A DNA stretch of 50,658 nt from an uncultured Verrucomicrobiales bacterium (GTDB lineage Bacteria; Verrucomicrobiota; Verrucomicrobiia; Verrucomicrobiales; Akkermansiaceae): assembly GCA_949373085.1 (NCBI GenBank), contig CASICJ010000049.1:1-50658 (forward strand). Reading direction: 5' to 3'. Positions within the stretch are counted from its first letter, which is position 1. The number at the start of each line of letters is the position of its first letter. Shown one piece after another: positions 1-9,524 of the stretch. The position numbers and the translations under genes are program-made. The notes beneath the pieces are model-generated. The model saw nothing but the letters and a program-made list of their open reading frames with translations. It was not told the origin of the DNA and did no database searches.

Positions 1-1
1 T

Positions 2-38
2 GTAAAAAAAAGAACTACCATCCTTAAACTCAGTTCTT
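2..38 (-). terminator. Possible Rho-independent terminator after the heme-binding remnant
   Basis: On the minus strand the seven-base arms AAGAACT and AGTTCTT are separated by a loop of about 15 bases and followed by a run of T. The hairpin starts right at the stop of the reading frame that ends at position 30. The long loop makes it weaker than a typical terminator. Confidence 0.4.
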
Positions 39-282
39 TCCGTTAGGCAATGGTACCTGCTGAGTAGGCATAAGATAAGCGATAGGATCGCGAATTTGTT
101 CAGGGGCGAGAGCTGACAGCAGGCCTTGAGGCATCGCCAAATCTTCTAATTAAATATTTTTAATAACAGCATCCTTTTCAATGGTAATTTCATCCGTAAG
201 AGTTTTAAGAGTCAACATTCGCTCATCAGAAGACATGATCACTCCGCTTACAAAGCGCCGATTTAAAGGTAACTTTGCATAG
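30..282 (-). pseudogene. 3' remnant of a PVC-type heme-binding / c-type cytochrome protein
   Basis: The minus strand reads a C-terminal stretch of about 84 codons containing SDERMLTLKTLTDEITI, then MPQGLLSALAPEQIRDPIAYLM and QVPLPNGKN before the stop. This matches in style the C-terminal end of the large heme-binding proteins of Planctomycetes and Verrucomicrobia (TIGR02603 type), where 'MPEGLL..LT.E...DLIAYL' closes the protein. An in-frame TAA sits just before LEDLAMPQ. Upstream codons are lost because the opposite strand is occupied by the pseudouridine synthase remnant. It is therefore a fragment with no catalytic or heme-binding part left. The family call rests on memory of the family's end motif and not on a search. 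Confidence 0.5.
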
Positions 283-380
283 ACCTAACGCGCATTTCTT
301 GACCCCATGAATTCCCCAACCCTAGACGAGATAATCTCACAACCAAAGCTCCTACCCCTCGTCGATCCACAAGCACCAAA

Positions 381-1065
381 ATGACACCACTCCCTATTCT
401 TTTTCAGGATGAGTGGCTTGTCGCAATTGACAAACCACCCGGCGTCCTCGTCCACCCATCGGACCAGCCGAAAGCCCGACGACCTTGTCGCCATGAAAAT
501 TCTCCGCGATCAAGTTGGAGAAAAACATTCGCGTCATCCACCGCCTCGATCAACCAACATCCGGAGTCCTCATTTTCGCGACGAGATCGCGGCGCAGCTC
601 GGAAACTTCGGAAGGATTTTGAAAAGAGAAGAGTTAAAAAACGATACCTAGCCATGGTTCATGGCCATCCCCCCACGAGACAGCATGGACTTGTCAGGAC
701 CCCATTAAAAAAGACGCCCGACGCTCCTGAAAAGACCAGCCGAGACTCTCGTTCCGGGTTCTAGAGGAAGCAAGCGCACCAGCTTGCCCTCGTTGAGGCA
801 TATCCCCAACTCGGGCCGGTTCCACCAAATCCGGCGACACCTCCTTGGCTCAGGGCACCCAATCGTGGGCGACTTCCGCTATCGGCACTCCGAACATATG
901 CAAAGAAGCTGGGGAACGACTGGGGATCGGAACCCGGATGCTTCTGCAAGCGAAGTCGCTGGAGTTCCGCCACCCGATAACCCAAGAATCAGACTCGCGA
1001 TTGAAGCGCCCATCAGACCCGTGTCTCGTAAACATCTCGCAAAGAATATAGCCCGCCCCTCGTGG
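381..1065 (+). pseudogene. RluA/TruC-family pseudouridine synthase, multiply frameshifted
   Basis: The start reads MTPLPILFQDEWLVAIDKPP, which closely resembles the opening of tRNA pseudouridine synthase C (uridine 65 of tRNAs). In other frames follow RVIHRLDQPTSGVLIFA (the HRLD motif with the catalytic aspartate), FEKRRVKKRYLAMVHGHPP, then GRFHQIRRHLLGSGHPIVGD. All the expected RluA-family blocks are present in the right order over about 700 bases, but reading them needs roughly eight frame changes. No continuous product is possible as written. Many single-base shifts in one gene, beside others equally broken, suggest either real decay or uncorrected sequence at a contig end. The family is clear; truC as the exact gene is likely but not certain. 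Confidence 0.75.
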
Positions 1066-1112
1066 ACGAGGGAACAGGCCAATGCACAGTTCGAATAAAG
1101 GAATAGGCGATC

Positions 1113-1614
1113 TTACTTCGCAGCAGGAAGAATCACTGAGTCGATGACGTGGATCACGCCGTTGGTTCCGACGATGTCGGTCTTCACGACGTTCGCACTG
1201 TCAATCGTCACCTTCCCGCCTTAGCAACTGCGATGGTAGCCTTGGCACCGTTCAGGGTCTTGACCTTACCGGCTTTCACGTCCGCAGCCATCACCTTACC
1301 GGCGACCACATGGTATTTCAGGATAGCAGGCAAGCTTGCCCTTATTCTCAGGCTTCAAGGAGGGTTGCGACGGTTCCTTCCGGAAGCTTCGCGAACGCTG
1401 CGTTAGTTGGGGCGAAGATGGTGAAGGGACCTTCGCCTGAGAGAGCTCCGGCGAGTCCACCGGCTTTGACAGCGGCAACAAGAGTCGAAAAGTCTTTCGC
1501 ACCAGCAGCGATTTCCACGACATTCTTGGTAGGTTTCTTCCCGTGATGGTCGGCTTGGGCGGTTAGCGGAAGGAGGACGGCAGCAGCAGCAATGATTGCG
1601 GTAGTAATTTTCAT
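1113..1614 (-). pseudogene. Secreted fasciclin (FAS1) domain protein, frameshifted
   Basis: The gene starts with a clear signal peptide ([21 protein letters not shown]) followed by a single FAS1 domain: [19 protein letters not shown], then [20 protein letters not shown] (the H1 motif), and later, in other frames, [20 protein letters not shown] and HVIDSVILP (the H2 motif). FAS1 proteins are extracellular or periplasmic adhesion-type modules of about 140 residues, and the reconstructed length fits. The reading frame breaks after TVATLL, again near the KYHVV block, and again at a short G run before KVTIDSA. The first in-frame stop follows LLEA. The breaks sit in short runs, so sequencing error is as likely as a true pseudogene. 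Confidence 0.8.
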
Positions 1615-2106
1615 AATATAGTTAGTTAGTTGATTCGGATGCCGTTTTTTGGAAGGCCCTTGACTTAAACACCGCTTTTGGAAATTTCTCCAAAAAAATT
1701 CATTCTAACAACTTTAGGTTGCGGGTTTGGAAAATTGTTATTTAGTGGCTCATTTTTTGTAAGGAGAAAAACCACCCTCCAATCGGGTCTACGTCTTGTA
1801 ACCACCTTGTAATCAATAGCTTGTCTTTGATTTCGCTTTGCATTACAGTTATACTTAAGAAAGCCATAACGATCATGATTAAATTCTAAATCAAGTCTCC
1901 TGAGCGAGCGAATCATACTTGATTGATGTCGCAAAACCAAAACTAGTCCTGAATTTCCGCACCCAATTCTTAACGATTTGAGATTTGCCTTCCAGCGCTT
2001 TCCGATTTGAGCTGTGCTGGGCAGCCTTATGATGAACAGCTCTGAACTACCTTGTCCTCGCCGAGGCAAGCACCGGAAGACTGATCGCCACCCTTAGTCG
2101 TCAGCC
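1615..2106. other. A+T-rich gap between FAS1 and gntP, no gene supported
   Basis: About 490 bases lie between the FAS1 start and the first recognisable gluconate permease codons. The part near 1680-1900 is A+T-rich, as expected for a divergent promoter region. Reading frames through it show no recognisable motif. The true 5' end of gntP probably lies at the right edge of this gap (about 2030-2106) but cannot be placed because the frame is broken there. Confidence 0.5.
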
Positions 2107-3466
2107 ATCGCCCTTATTCTGCTCCTAATTCTTAAATTTAGAGTCCAGGCCTTCATCTCCCTCCTCCTTGCCAGCATCTTTGTAGGCTTGGCTTCCGGGA
2201 CGATGTCCATGACCGATATCGGCCAAACTATCGAAAGACAGCATGGGCACCAGCCTCGGTTTCATCGCCACCATCATCGGAGTTGGCGCAATCTTTGGCG
2301 CAATGATCGAACATTGTGGCGGAGCTCAAAGCCTCGCCAACGGAATGCTCCGCATCACCGGCGAAAAACGAGCGACCTGGGCCATGCTCTTTTCCGGCTT
2401 CCTAATTTCTATCCCGGTCTTTCTTGATGTCGCTCTTGTCATCCTTGCTCCGATTATTTATGCGCTGGCTCGCCGCAGCGGTAAATCAGTCACCGTTTAC
2501 GGCATGCCCCTTCTCGCCGGAATGATGGTAACCCACTCCTTCGTCCCCCCCACTCCAGGGCCAACTTGGGTCGCTTATACTTTGGGTATCCCGATTGGAA
2601 CCGTCATTCTTTACAGCCTCCTCGTGGGGATTCCCACCGCAATCCTTTCCGGAATCTCATTCGGAGGACGCATCGCAGCCACGATTCACATCGATCCCCC
2701 CGATTTGGAGACCACTGAAGAAAAGAACCCTCCCTCGTTTGGCATGATCGCAGCCATATTACTTCTCCCTATCGTCTTGATCGTCGCAGGCTCGATGGTG
2801 GAGCAATCTGTGGGTAGTAGCTTGCCCGCAGGACTCGCCAAAAGTGTCCGCTCTGCTGAGCTCAACGAACTCCTGAGATCGGCACCTTTATGGCAACAAA
2901 CAATTTCATTCCTTGGTCATCCCATCATCGCGCTCCTCCTAGTCACTTGCCTCAGTCTTTGGCTTCTTGGGACCAAACGAGGTGCCTCCCGGGATGCCCT
3001 TATGGATGTCTCCACGAGGGCCCTCGGCCCAGCTGGCGTCATCATTCTCATCACAGGTGCGGGTGGAGTTTTTAAAGGAATGCTTGGTGCCTCCGGAGTC
3101 GGTGATGCCCTCGCAAATGCTCTAGACGGACTCGGCATCTCGACTCTCCTACTGGCCTTTCTCTTTTCTTCAATCTCCCGGATTGCGCAAGGTTCAGCCA
3201 CCGTCGCCATGGTCATGGCGGCCACCCTAATGTCGCCTATCCTTGCCAAACTTGATCTCTCCGACGCCAAACTCTCGTTGATCGTTGTTGCCATCGCCTG
3301 CGGCGCAGCCGGCTACTCACATGTTAACGACAGCGGTTTCTGGATGGTAAGTCGATATCTCCGCATGACCGAAAAAGAAACCCTCAAAACCTGGAGCGTC
3401 GTTTCAACAGCGGTAGCATTCATTGGAATTACCCTCGCCTCACTTGTCTGGCTCGTGGTTTCATGA
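2107..3466 (+). CDS. gntP: GntP-family gluconate:H+ symporter, 5' end frameshifted
   Basis: An inner-membrane permease of the GntP family that imports gluconate or a related sugar acid. The intact frame from 2243 gives 407 residues, beginning MGTSLGFIATIIGVGAIFGA, with many hydrophobic segments and the family-typical stretches THSFVPPTPGP and SHVNDSGFW. The preceding codons (ALILLLILKFRVQAFISLLL) are clearly the first membrane segment of the same protein but lie in another frame. The frame break falls near 2235, just before GMGTSLGF. The start codon cannot be resolved, so 2107 is only the first codon with visible homology. The stop overlaps the gntK start (ATGA), so the two genes are translationally coupled and act as uptake followed by phosphorylation. 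Confidence 0.8.
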
Positions 3467-3930
3467 AATCTCTCGTAATCATGGGAGTCAGCGGCTCCGG
3501 AAAGACAACCGTGGGGAAGCTGCTCGCTCAAAAAACTGGGAGTAGATTCCTAGATGGTGACGACTTTCATCCTCCCGAGAATGTCGCCAAAATGTCTTCA
3601 GGAATCCCCCTAACAGATGACGATCGTCAAGGCTGGCTAGAAACCCTCGCCAGCAGCATCCACGAAGCCGATGAACTTACCATCATCGCGTGCTCGGCTC
3701 TGAAAGCCAGTTATCGCGAAATTCTTAAAGAAGCGGAATTCATCTTTCTTTACGGTTCCCCCGAGCTCCTAGCAGACCGCATCAATCAAAGGAGCGGGCA
3801 CTACATGCCACCCGGACTTCTGCAGTCGCAACTTGAAACTTTGGAGGTCCCTAAAGATGCCCTCGCCCTCAATGTGGCCGAGCCGCCTAGCGCGCTCGTT
3901 AATCAAATAATGATTCGTCTAAATCTCTGA
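3463..3930 (+). CDS. gntK: Gluconokinase
   Basis: Phosphorylates gluconate with ATP to 6-phosphogluconate in the cytoplasm, feeding the pentose phosphate or Entner-Doudoroff route. The 155-residue length is close to that of known thermoresistant gluconokinases. The Walker A loop GVSGSGKTT lies at residues 8-16. LDGDDFHPPENVAKM and GIPLTDDDRQGWL are hallmark gluconokinase blocks, and ACSALKASYREIL and HYMPPGLLQSQLETLE complete the substrate and lid regions. The ATG overlaps the gntP stop by four bases, which fixes the start and supports a gntP-gntK operon. Confidence 0.93.
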   Translation: MKSLVIMGVSGSGKTTVGKLLAQKTGSRFLDGDDFHPPENVAKMSSGIPLTDDDRQGWLETLASSIHEADELTIIACSALKASYREILKEAEFIFLYGSPELLADRINQRSGHYMPPGLLQSQLETLEVPKDALALNVAEPPSALVNQIMIRLNL

Positions 3931-3989
3931 TCCAGCCTACTGGTTCATCGAGAAGCTCCTGAAAATATCTTATATCTTTGCTATTCATC

Positions 3990-6653
3990 GTGAGAACCTT
4001 TCTGCCAATTTTTCTTTTGTTAACCAACCTTTGCTTGGCTGCCGAACCCTCCGAGGGCGAGAGACTCTTCGCCCTCAAAGTCAAACCTCTCTTTTCCTCA
4101 CGCTGCATGGCTTGCCATGGTGAAGAAGGCAAGAAGATCAAAGGTGGCTTAGACATGCGAAATCGCGCAACTCTCCTTAAAGGTGGAGATGAATTTGGAG
4201 ACAAAGTCCTCGTCCCCGGCGATCCCTCAAAAAGCCAACTCTATCTCGTCACAACCCGCACCGTGGAGGACTACGAAATGCCGCCCAAAGAGGCCGACAA
4301 ACTTACCGAGGAGGAAACCTGGATCATCCGCGATTGGATCCAAGCCGGCGCTCCTTGGCCGAATGATGAACGCGTGTCCCAAATCCAAAAACAATACGCC
4401 GAGGGTGAACAAGTGACTACTTCCAAGGCTCTTAATGAAGATTGGCAAAAACGCCGATACGAATCCAAAAAACTCTGGTCTTATCGTCCTCTTAAAAAAA
4501 TCACTATTCCCAAGAACAGACATCCCATTGATCACCTCATTTCAAAAAAGCTCGCAAAGGCAAACCTCACACCTGCGCCCCCCGCCAACTCTCGTGAATT
4601 GACCCGACGCCTCTCATTTGGCCTCACCGGGCTTCCCCCTTCACCCAAAGATCTTTCAAGTTTTAAAGATGCCAGCGAATACGCCACTCGCCTTATGGAT
4701 ACCCCTCATTACGGAGAACACTTTGCCCAACACTGGCTCGATGTCTCCCGCTACGCTGACTCAGCTGGCTTCGCCAACGATTACTACCGCCCCCACGCTT
4801 GGCGTTACCGAGACTATGTCGTGCGAGCTTTTAACAAGGACAAGCCCTACCCCGATTTTGTTCGCGAACAAATAGCTGGCGACGAAATTTCGTCGCGCTC
4901 TCCTGAATCACTCATTGCTACTGGTTTCCTCCGCATGGGACCATGGGAACAAACTGGAATGTCAGTTTTCAAAGAGACTCGACAATTTTGGCTCGATGAC
5001 GTCACAGATTCGGTCGGCCAGACCTTCCTCGCTCACCCAATGCAATGCGCGAAGTGCCACGACCATAAATTCGACCCGGTTCCCACCCGCGACTACTATC
5101 GCATGATGGCGATTTTCTCGACCACTCAGTTTGCGGAACACAAAGCCACTTTCCTAAAGAACGAAAATCTTAATCATTTTGAGTCATCACACGACTTGGT
5201 GATGACAAAAATCAATGGCTACGAGAAGCAACGCTCAGCCCTTGAACAGAAAATGCAGGCCAATCGTAAAAACGAAACTGGCGATGCTAAGGTCGGGGAT
5301 AACGGGCTCGATCCTGGAGACGAAGCTTCCAATGCCCGCATCGTCAAAAACATATCACGTCATAAGATTGAGGCCGACCGAACAAAACCCCGCGCCCATG
5401 GCGTCTTTACAGGCAAGACTGTTAAGAAAAAAAATATCTCAGGCCTCATCGAACCCGTTGCCAAACCCTGGGATGGCCCCGGCTATCTTGAGAAAGACAC
5501 TATCCTCACTGGAGGAAGTGTTTACGCAGCCGGAGACTCGGTAAGACCCGGTGCACTCAGCGCTGCTGAATCACTAGGGAAAATGAAACCCTCTAGTTTC
5601 CCAGATGGAAAAGGCAAGAGACGCTTCGCGCTAGCCAACTGGATTGTCGACGCGGCTAACCCTCTCACCGCCCGCGTTATCGTTAACCGCGTCTGGTCGT
5701 GGCACTTCGGCAAAGCGATCGCCGGGAATCCAAACAACTTTGGTGGGACTGGTGCGATTCCCACTCATCCCGAACTACTCGACTACCTCTCTCTCTGGTT
5801 CATAGACAACGGTTGGTCCATAAAAAAGCTGAATCACCTTATTATCTCATCAGCCGCCTATCAACGTAGCTCATACCACCCTTCTCCCGACCTCGTCAAA
5901 AAACTTGATCCCACGCAGGCCCTCTACTCAACCTTCAAGCCCAGACGCCTTACCGCCGAAGAACTCCGGGACGCTATGCTTGTTGCTAGTGGCGAACTCA
6001 ATCGCGAGATTGGAGGCCTCTCCGCTCGACCAGACATAAACCTCGAAGTCGCCCGGCAACCCCTCCAGATCATGGGCGGATCTGCCTCGGTCTACGAACC
6101 AGACCCCACTCCCGAACAACGAAACCGACGGAGTCTTTATGCCGAAAAACTTCGGGGCCTCCGCGATCCTTTTTTTGAGACCTTCAACCAGCCCGGCTCA
6201 ACCAATTCCTGCGAAATTCGCGAGACTTCCACCGTGGCCCCACAAGCTCTTACCCTTATAAATTCCAAAGAAATGCACGATCGAGCCCTCGCTTTCGCTC
6301 ATCGTCTTTCAAGGGAAACCCAAGACGACAAACAAGTTATTAAGCGCGCTTTCCAACTCGCTCTTGGCCGCGTGCCTACTCCCAAGGAAACTTTAATCTT
6401 TCTCGAGGCATGGCGAACAGCCACCTCGGATGAATCAACGCTCTCTCCCAAAAAATCCCCACTTCCCAACTCCATCATGCGGACTGTCCGCGCAGAGAAA
6501 ACCGGAGAATTTTATACCTTCAAAGAATTCCTCCCAGTTTCTAAATTATATAAAGCCGATCTCGAACGCAGCCAATGCAATGCTCGTATTCGGGGACTTT
6601 CCCACCTCTGTTTGGTCATTTTTAACTCAAACGAATTTGCCTACCTCGAATAA
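3990..6653 (+). CDS. PSD1-type protein: cytochrome c domain + DUF1549 + DUF1553
   Basis: A large secreted protein typical of Planctomycetes and Verrucomicrobia. With the GTG at 3990 as start, a signal peptide (MRTFLPIFLLLTNLCLA) precedes a small cytochrome c-like domain with the heme site CMACH at residues 39-43. DUF1549 follows (LTRRLSFGLTGLPPSPKDL, HWLDVSRYADSAGF, then AKCHDHKFDPVPTRDYY, a second CxxCH). DUF1553 forms the C-terminal part (NRVWSWHFGKAI, GWSIKKLNHLIISSAAYQRS, TSTVAPQALTLINS). The length of about 887 residues is in the usual range. The gene lies four bases before the DUF1501 gene, the normal pairing for this family. Function is unproven; the proteins are often linked to polysaccharide breakdown in PVC bacteria. 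An upstream TTG at 3978 is a less likely start. Confidence 0.9.
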   Translation: MRTFLPIFLLLTNLCLAAEPSEGERLFALKVKPLFSSRCMACHGEEGKKIKGGLDMRNRATLLKGGDEFGDKVLVPGDPSKSQLYLVTTRTVEDYEMPPKEADKLTEEETWIIRDWIQAGAPWPNDERVSQIQKQYAEGEQVTTSKALNEDWQKRRYESKKLWSYRPLKKITIPKNRHPIDHLISKKLAKANLTPAPPANSRELTRRLSFGLTGLPPSPKDLSSFKDASEYATRLMDTPHYGEHFAQHWLDVSRYADSAGFANDYYRPHAWRYRDYVVRAFNKDKPYPDFVREQIAGDEISSRSPESLIATGFLRMGPWEQTGMSVFKETRQFWLDDVTDSVGQTFLAHPMQCAKCHDHKFDPVPTRDYYRMMAIFSTTQFAEHKATFLKNENLNHFESSHDLVMTKINGYEKQRSALEQKMQANRKNETGDAKVGDNGLDPGDEASNARIVKNISRHKIEADRTKPRAHGVFTGKTVKKKNISGLIEPVAKPWDGPGYLEKDTILTGGSVYAAGDSVRPGALSAAESLGKMKPSSFPDGKGKRRFALANWIVDAANPLTARVIVNRVWSWHFGKAIAGNPNNFGGTGAIPTHPELLDYLSLWFIDNGWSIKKLNHLIISSAAYQRSSYHPSPDLVKKLDPTQALYSTFKPRRLTAEELRDAMLVASGELNREIGGLSARPDINLEVARQPLQIMGGSASVYEPDPTPEQRNRRSLYAEKLRGLRDPFFETFNQPGSTNSCEIRETSTVAPQALTLINSKEMHDRALAFAHRLSRETQDDKQVIKRAFQLALGRVPTPKETLIFLEAWRTATSDESTLSPKKSPLPNSIMRTVRAEKTGEFYTFKEFLPVSKLYKADLERSQCNARIRGLSHLCLVIFNSNEFAYLE

Positions 6654-6657
6654 AGCT

Positions 6658-8044
6658 ATGAGTCATCACTTTCATGCAAACCCAACCCGGAGGGAGGCTC
6701 TATATGGCCTTGGAGCCGGACTTGGTTCGATTGCCTTTTCCTCGCTGCTTCAGGGCGCTGGATCAAAGACTATCTGCCAGCCAGCCAAGGCGAAGCGTTG
6801 TATCTTCCTCATGATGGAAGGAGGGCCTTCACACATCGACACTTTCGATCCCAAACCCGAACTCACCAAACGTCACCTCCAAAAATTCAATCGCCAAGGC
6901 GAGAGAGAAAGCGCGATGTCTTCCGGACAACGATACTTTGTCAAAAGTCCCTTTGAATTCGAAAAATCCGGGCAAAGCGGAGCCGACATTTCGTCAGAGT
7001 GGGTGCATCTTAAAAACCAAGTCGATGACATCTGCTTCTATCGTGGAGCAAAAGTAGATTCAGTTAACCACCCAACCGCATGCTACCAGCTCAATACTGG
7101 TAATCGCTTTGGCGGCGATCCCGGGATTGGCTCGTGGGTCACTTATGGACTCGGGAGTGAAAATCAAAATCTTCCTGGGTTTGTTGTACTTCCGCGCACC
7201 TCTTACCCACAAGGCGGAGCCGGTAATTGGTCGAATGGTTTCCTCCCCGCAGACTTCCAAGGGACTCCACTCCGTCCCAAAGGCAGCCCTATTCTCGACC
7301 TTCACCCACCCACAGGAACATCCAGGCAACGCCAACGGCAAAACCTTGATCTCCTCGCTAAACTCAACCAAGACCACCTCGCAAGACATCCCGACCGAAG
7401 CGAACTCAGCGCTCGTATGGCATCCTACGAATTATCTTATCGCATGCAGGCAGAGGTTCCAGAGCTCCTTAGATCTCAAAGGCGAGAAAGAATCCACTCT
7501 CGAAGAATACGGCGTTGGGCAAAAAGACACCGACGCTTTCGGGCGAAAATGCCTCCTAGCCCGCCGACTCGTAGAAAAAGGAGTTCGGTTCGTGCAAGCC
7601 TACGCCGGAAATTGGGACAGTCATGACTATATTGCACGTGCCCATGGCTCCCTCATTCGGTCAGTCGATAAGCCCATCGCTGCTTTACTCAAAGATCTCA
7701 AACAACGCGGAATGCTAGAGGACACTCTCGTCGTTTGGTGCGGAGAATTTGGCCGCACGCCCGACAACGGAATGCGGGGCGGATTAAGCTATGGCCGCGA
7801 TCACAACGCCAATGCTATGGCCATGTGGTTTGCTGGCGGCGGAACCAAAGCCGGACACACGATCGGTGCCACCGACGACATCGGCGCAGAAGCCGTCGAC
7901 TGCGTCCACCATATTCGTGACGTCCACTGCACCATTCTCCACCTCCTAGGCCTAGATGACAATAAGCTCACCTACTACCACGCAGGGCGCCATAAGCAGC
8001 TCTCACAATTCGGTGGCGAGGTGATTAGAGAGCTCATTGGCTAG
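6658..8044 (+). pseudogene. DUF1501 protein with one frameshift
   Basis: The partner of the preceding PSD1 gene. It begins MSHHFHANPTRREALYGLG, whose paired arginines before a hydrophobic stretch resemble a Tat-type export signal. LMMEGGPSHIDTFDPKPEL, the standard DUF1501 opening, follows. The first frame is good up to EVPELL near 7470. The next codons, DLKGEKESTLEEYGVGQKD, continue one base later, and the rest (VRFVQAYAGNWDSHD, VVWCGEFGRTPDN, YHAGRHKQLSQ) is complete to the stop. One extra base, probably the A at 7471, restores a full-length protein. The family belongs to the alkaline phosphatase/sulfatase fold group; its substrate is unknown. Confidence 0.85.
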
Positions 8045-8063
8045 GAGATTATTTGGGGCACGA

Positions 8064-8087
8064 AAAGCAGGGCTTCAGCCCTTCTTT
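8064..8087. terminator. GC-rich hairpin between convergent genes
   Basis: A nearly perfect inverted repeat (AAAGcAGGGCT / AGCCCTtCTTT with a two-base loop) lies between the stop of the DUF1501 gene and the end of the convergent sulfatase gene. The position fits a bidirectional terminator. There is no strong T run, so the call is tentative. Confidence 0.4.
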
Positions 8088-8137
8088 GATCCAAAAAACC
8101 TATCGAGCTGTAAAGATGGAGTAGCCTTCAAAAAATC

Positions 8138-9478
8138 CTAGGGCTTCCACCAAGCATCAAGAATCTTTGTCATTTCCATCACCTTTTCCAGATTGGCCTC
8201 TGCAAGATTATTCTTCTCATGAGGATCTTCCTTCAGATTATAAAGTTCGGGCTTTCCTTCCGGGTTGTCGGGATGCGCTGCTGATTTCCCGGCATAAGGT
8301 AATCCATAGTTCTTGGGATCATGTAAAAGTAACTTCCAATCACCTTGCACCACATAGCGCGACTCCATGTTTGCGGTCCGATCATTAATATCAAACATAT
8401 CGTGGTTGCCATCGAATCCAAAAACAACATCACGCTTTTTAAGCGCAGCCGTATCCCTAAGGTCCACTCCAGTCATTACCTTGGGAACATCAACTCCCGC
8501 CATTTTTAGAATGGTCGGCGCGATATCGATCGAAGAAACCAAAGTCTTCTTGTCCATCTTGGATTCCACCTTCCCCGGCCACTTGATCATGATTGGGGTG
8601 CGAATACCCATTTCATAGGGAGCCTGCTTTGAAAGCGGTGCATACCGACCAGAATCAACCGACTGAATCCAGCCGTTATCGGTCACATAAATCACGATGG
8701 TATTCTTGGACAAACCACGCTTCTCGAATTCCTCAAAAAGCTCCCCACAAGTCTGATCGAACCACTCAACCATCGCGTAATAGCGCGCCACAAATTTGCT
8801 CTCTCCCTTCTTCAGATACTTATCGAAAATCTCCTTCGGAGGATTATGGGGAGTATGAGGAAGAAAAGGAGCGTGCCAGATGAAGAAGGGCTTTTTCTCC
8901 TTTGCTGCTTCATCGAGGAAACCCTGAATTGGCTTGATACCTTCTCGCGAAATTTTCAAACCTGCGTCACCGTGACGGCCACCTCTGGCCGGATCAGCGT
9001 GGGTCATGGCATGGGTGAAACCGTGACGTTGGGGCTTACCCTCCCACCATTTTCCGGTCTGTAGACTGAGATAACCTGCCTTACCAAGAAGCCGAGCCAA
9101 TCCATCCCGCTTTTCATAATCGGCATAGATCTGCTCATGAATTTTTCCCTCTTTAAGCTGATTTCGATTGAATTTGCCTTTAGACTTTCCCTTTTTTCTT
9201 ATGTCATTTCCAGTGATCCCATGAGCTGGAGTGTGCAGTCCGGAAAAGATCGAAGCCAAGGATGGTCGACAAAGCGGCGAGGTCACATAGCCGCGCGTAT
9301 AAGTCAGCGATTCCTTGGCAAACTTATCTAAAACCGGCGTTTCAATCATTTTGTGACCCATAAACGAATAGTCCGTCCACGATTGATCATCTGAAAGAAT
9401 CAGCACCACATTGGGACGTTCGTCGGAGAACCCCAAATGGCACATTGCAAAGCATAAGAAAAACGGAAGGTGCTTCAT
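8138..9478 (-). CDS. Secreted sulfatase (arylsulfatase family S1)
   Basis: Hydrolyses sulfate esters, probably of marine polysaccharides, outside the cytoplasm. The 446-residue protein starts with a signal peptide (MKHLPFFLCFAMCHLGFS) followed by the family opening RPNVVLILSDDQSWTD, whose paired aspartates bind calcium. The formylglycine site is SPLCRPSLASIFSG with the modified cysteine at residue 70. The usual C-x-P-S-R has L in place of R here. Further blocks are FFIWHAPFLPHTPH and YVTDNGW, which carries the metal-binding Asp-Asn. The C-terminal part ends with PELYNLKEDPHEKNNLA, standard for bacterial sulfatases. It is convergent with the PSD1/DUF1501 pair, a common neighbourhood in PVC genomes. 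A sulfatase-maturing enzyme is not in the window. Confidence 0.92.
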   Translation of the reverse strand: MKHLPFFLCFAMCHLGFSDERPNVVLILSDDQSWTDYSFMGHKMIETPVLDKFAKESLTYTRGYVTSPLCRPSLASIFSGLHTPAHGITGNDIRKKGKSKGKFNRNQLKEGKIHEQIYADYEKRDGLARLLGKAGYLSLQTGKWWEGKPQRHGFTHAMTHADPARGGRHGDAGLKISREGIKPIQGFLDEAAKEKKPFFIWHAPFLPHTPHNPPKEIFDKYLKKGESKFVARYYAMVEWFDQTCGELFEEFEKRGLSKNTIVIYVTDNGWIQSVDSGRYAPLSKQAPYEMGIRTPIMIKWPGKVESKMDKKTLVSSIDIAPTILKMAGVDVPKVMTGVDLRDTAALKKRDVVFGFDGNHDMFDINDRTANMESRYVVQGDWKLLLHDPKNYGLPYAGKSAAHPDNPEGKPELYNLKEDPHEKNNLAEANLEKVMEMTKILDAWWKP

Positions 9479-9524
9479 CAGGGATGAGGCTATCTCCCTA
9501 CCCCACCTTGAAAAGCAGATATTC

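Noticed and set aside
1665..2069. Minus-strand frame of 134 codons
   Set aside because: Arg-rich, no motif, overlaps the expected gntP 5' region; a chance frame.
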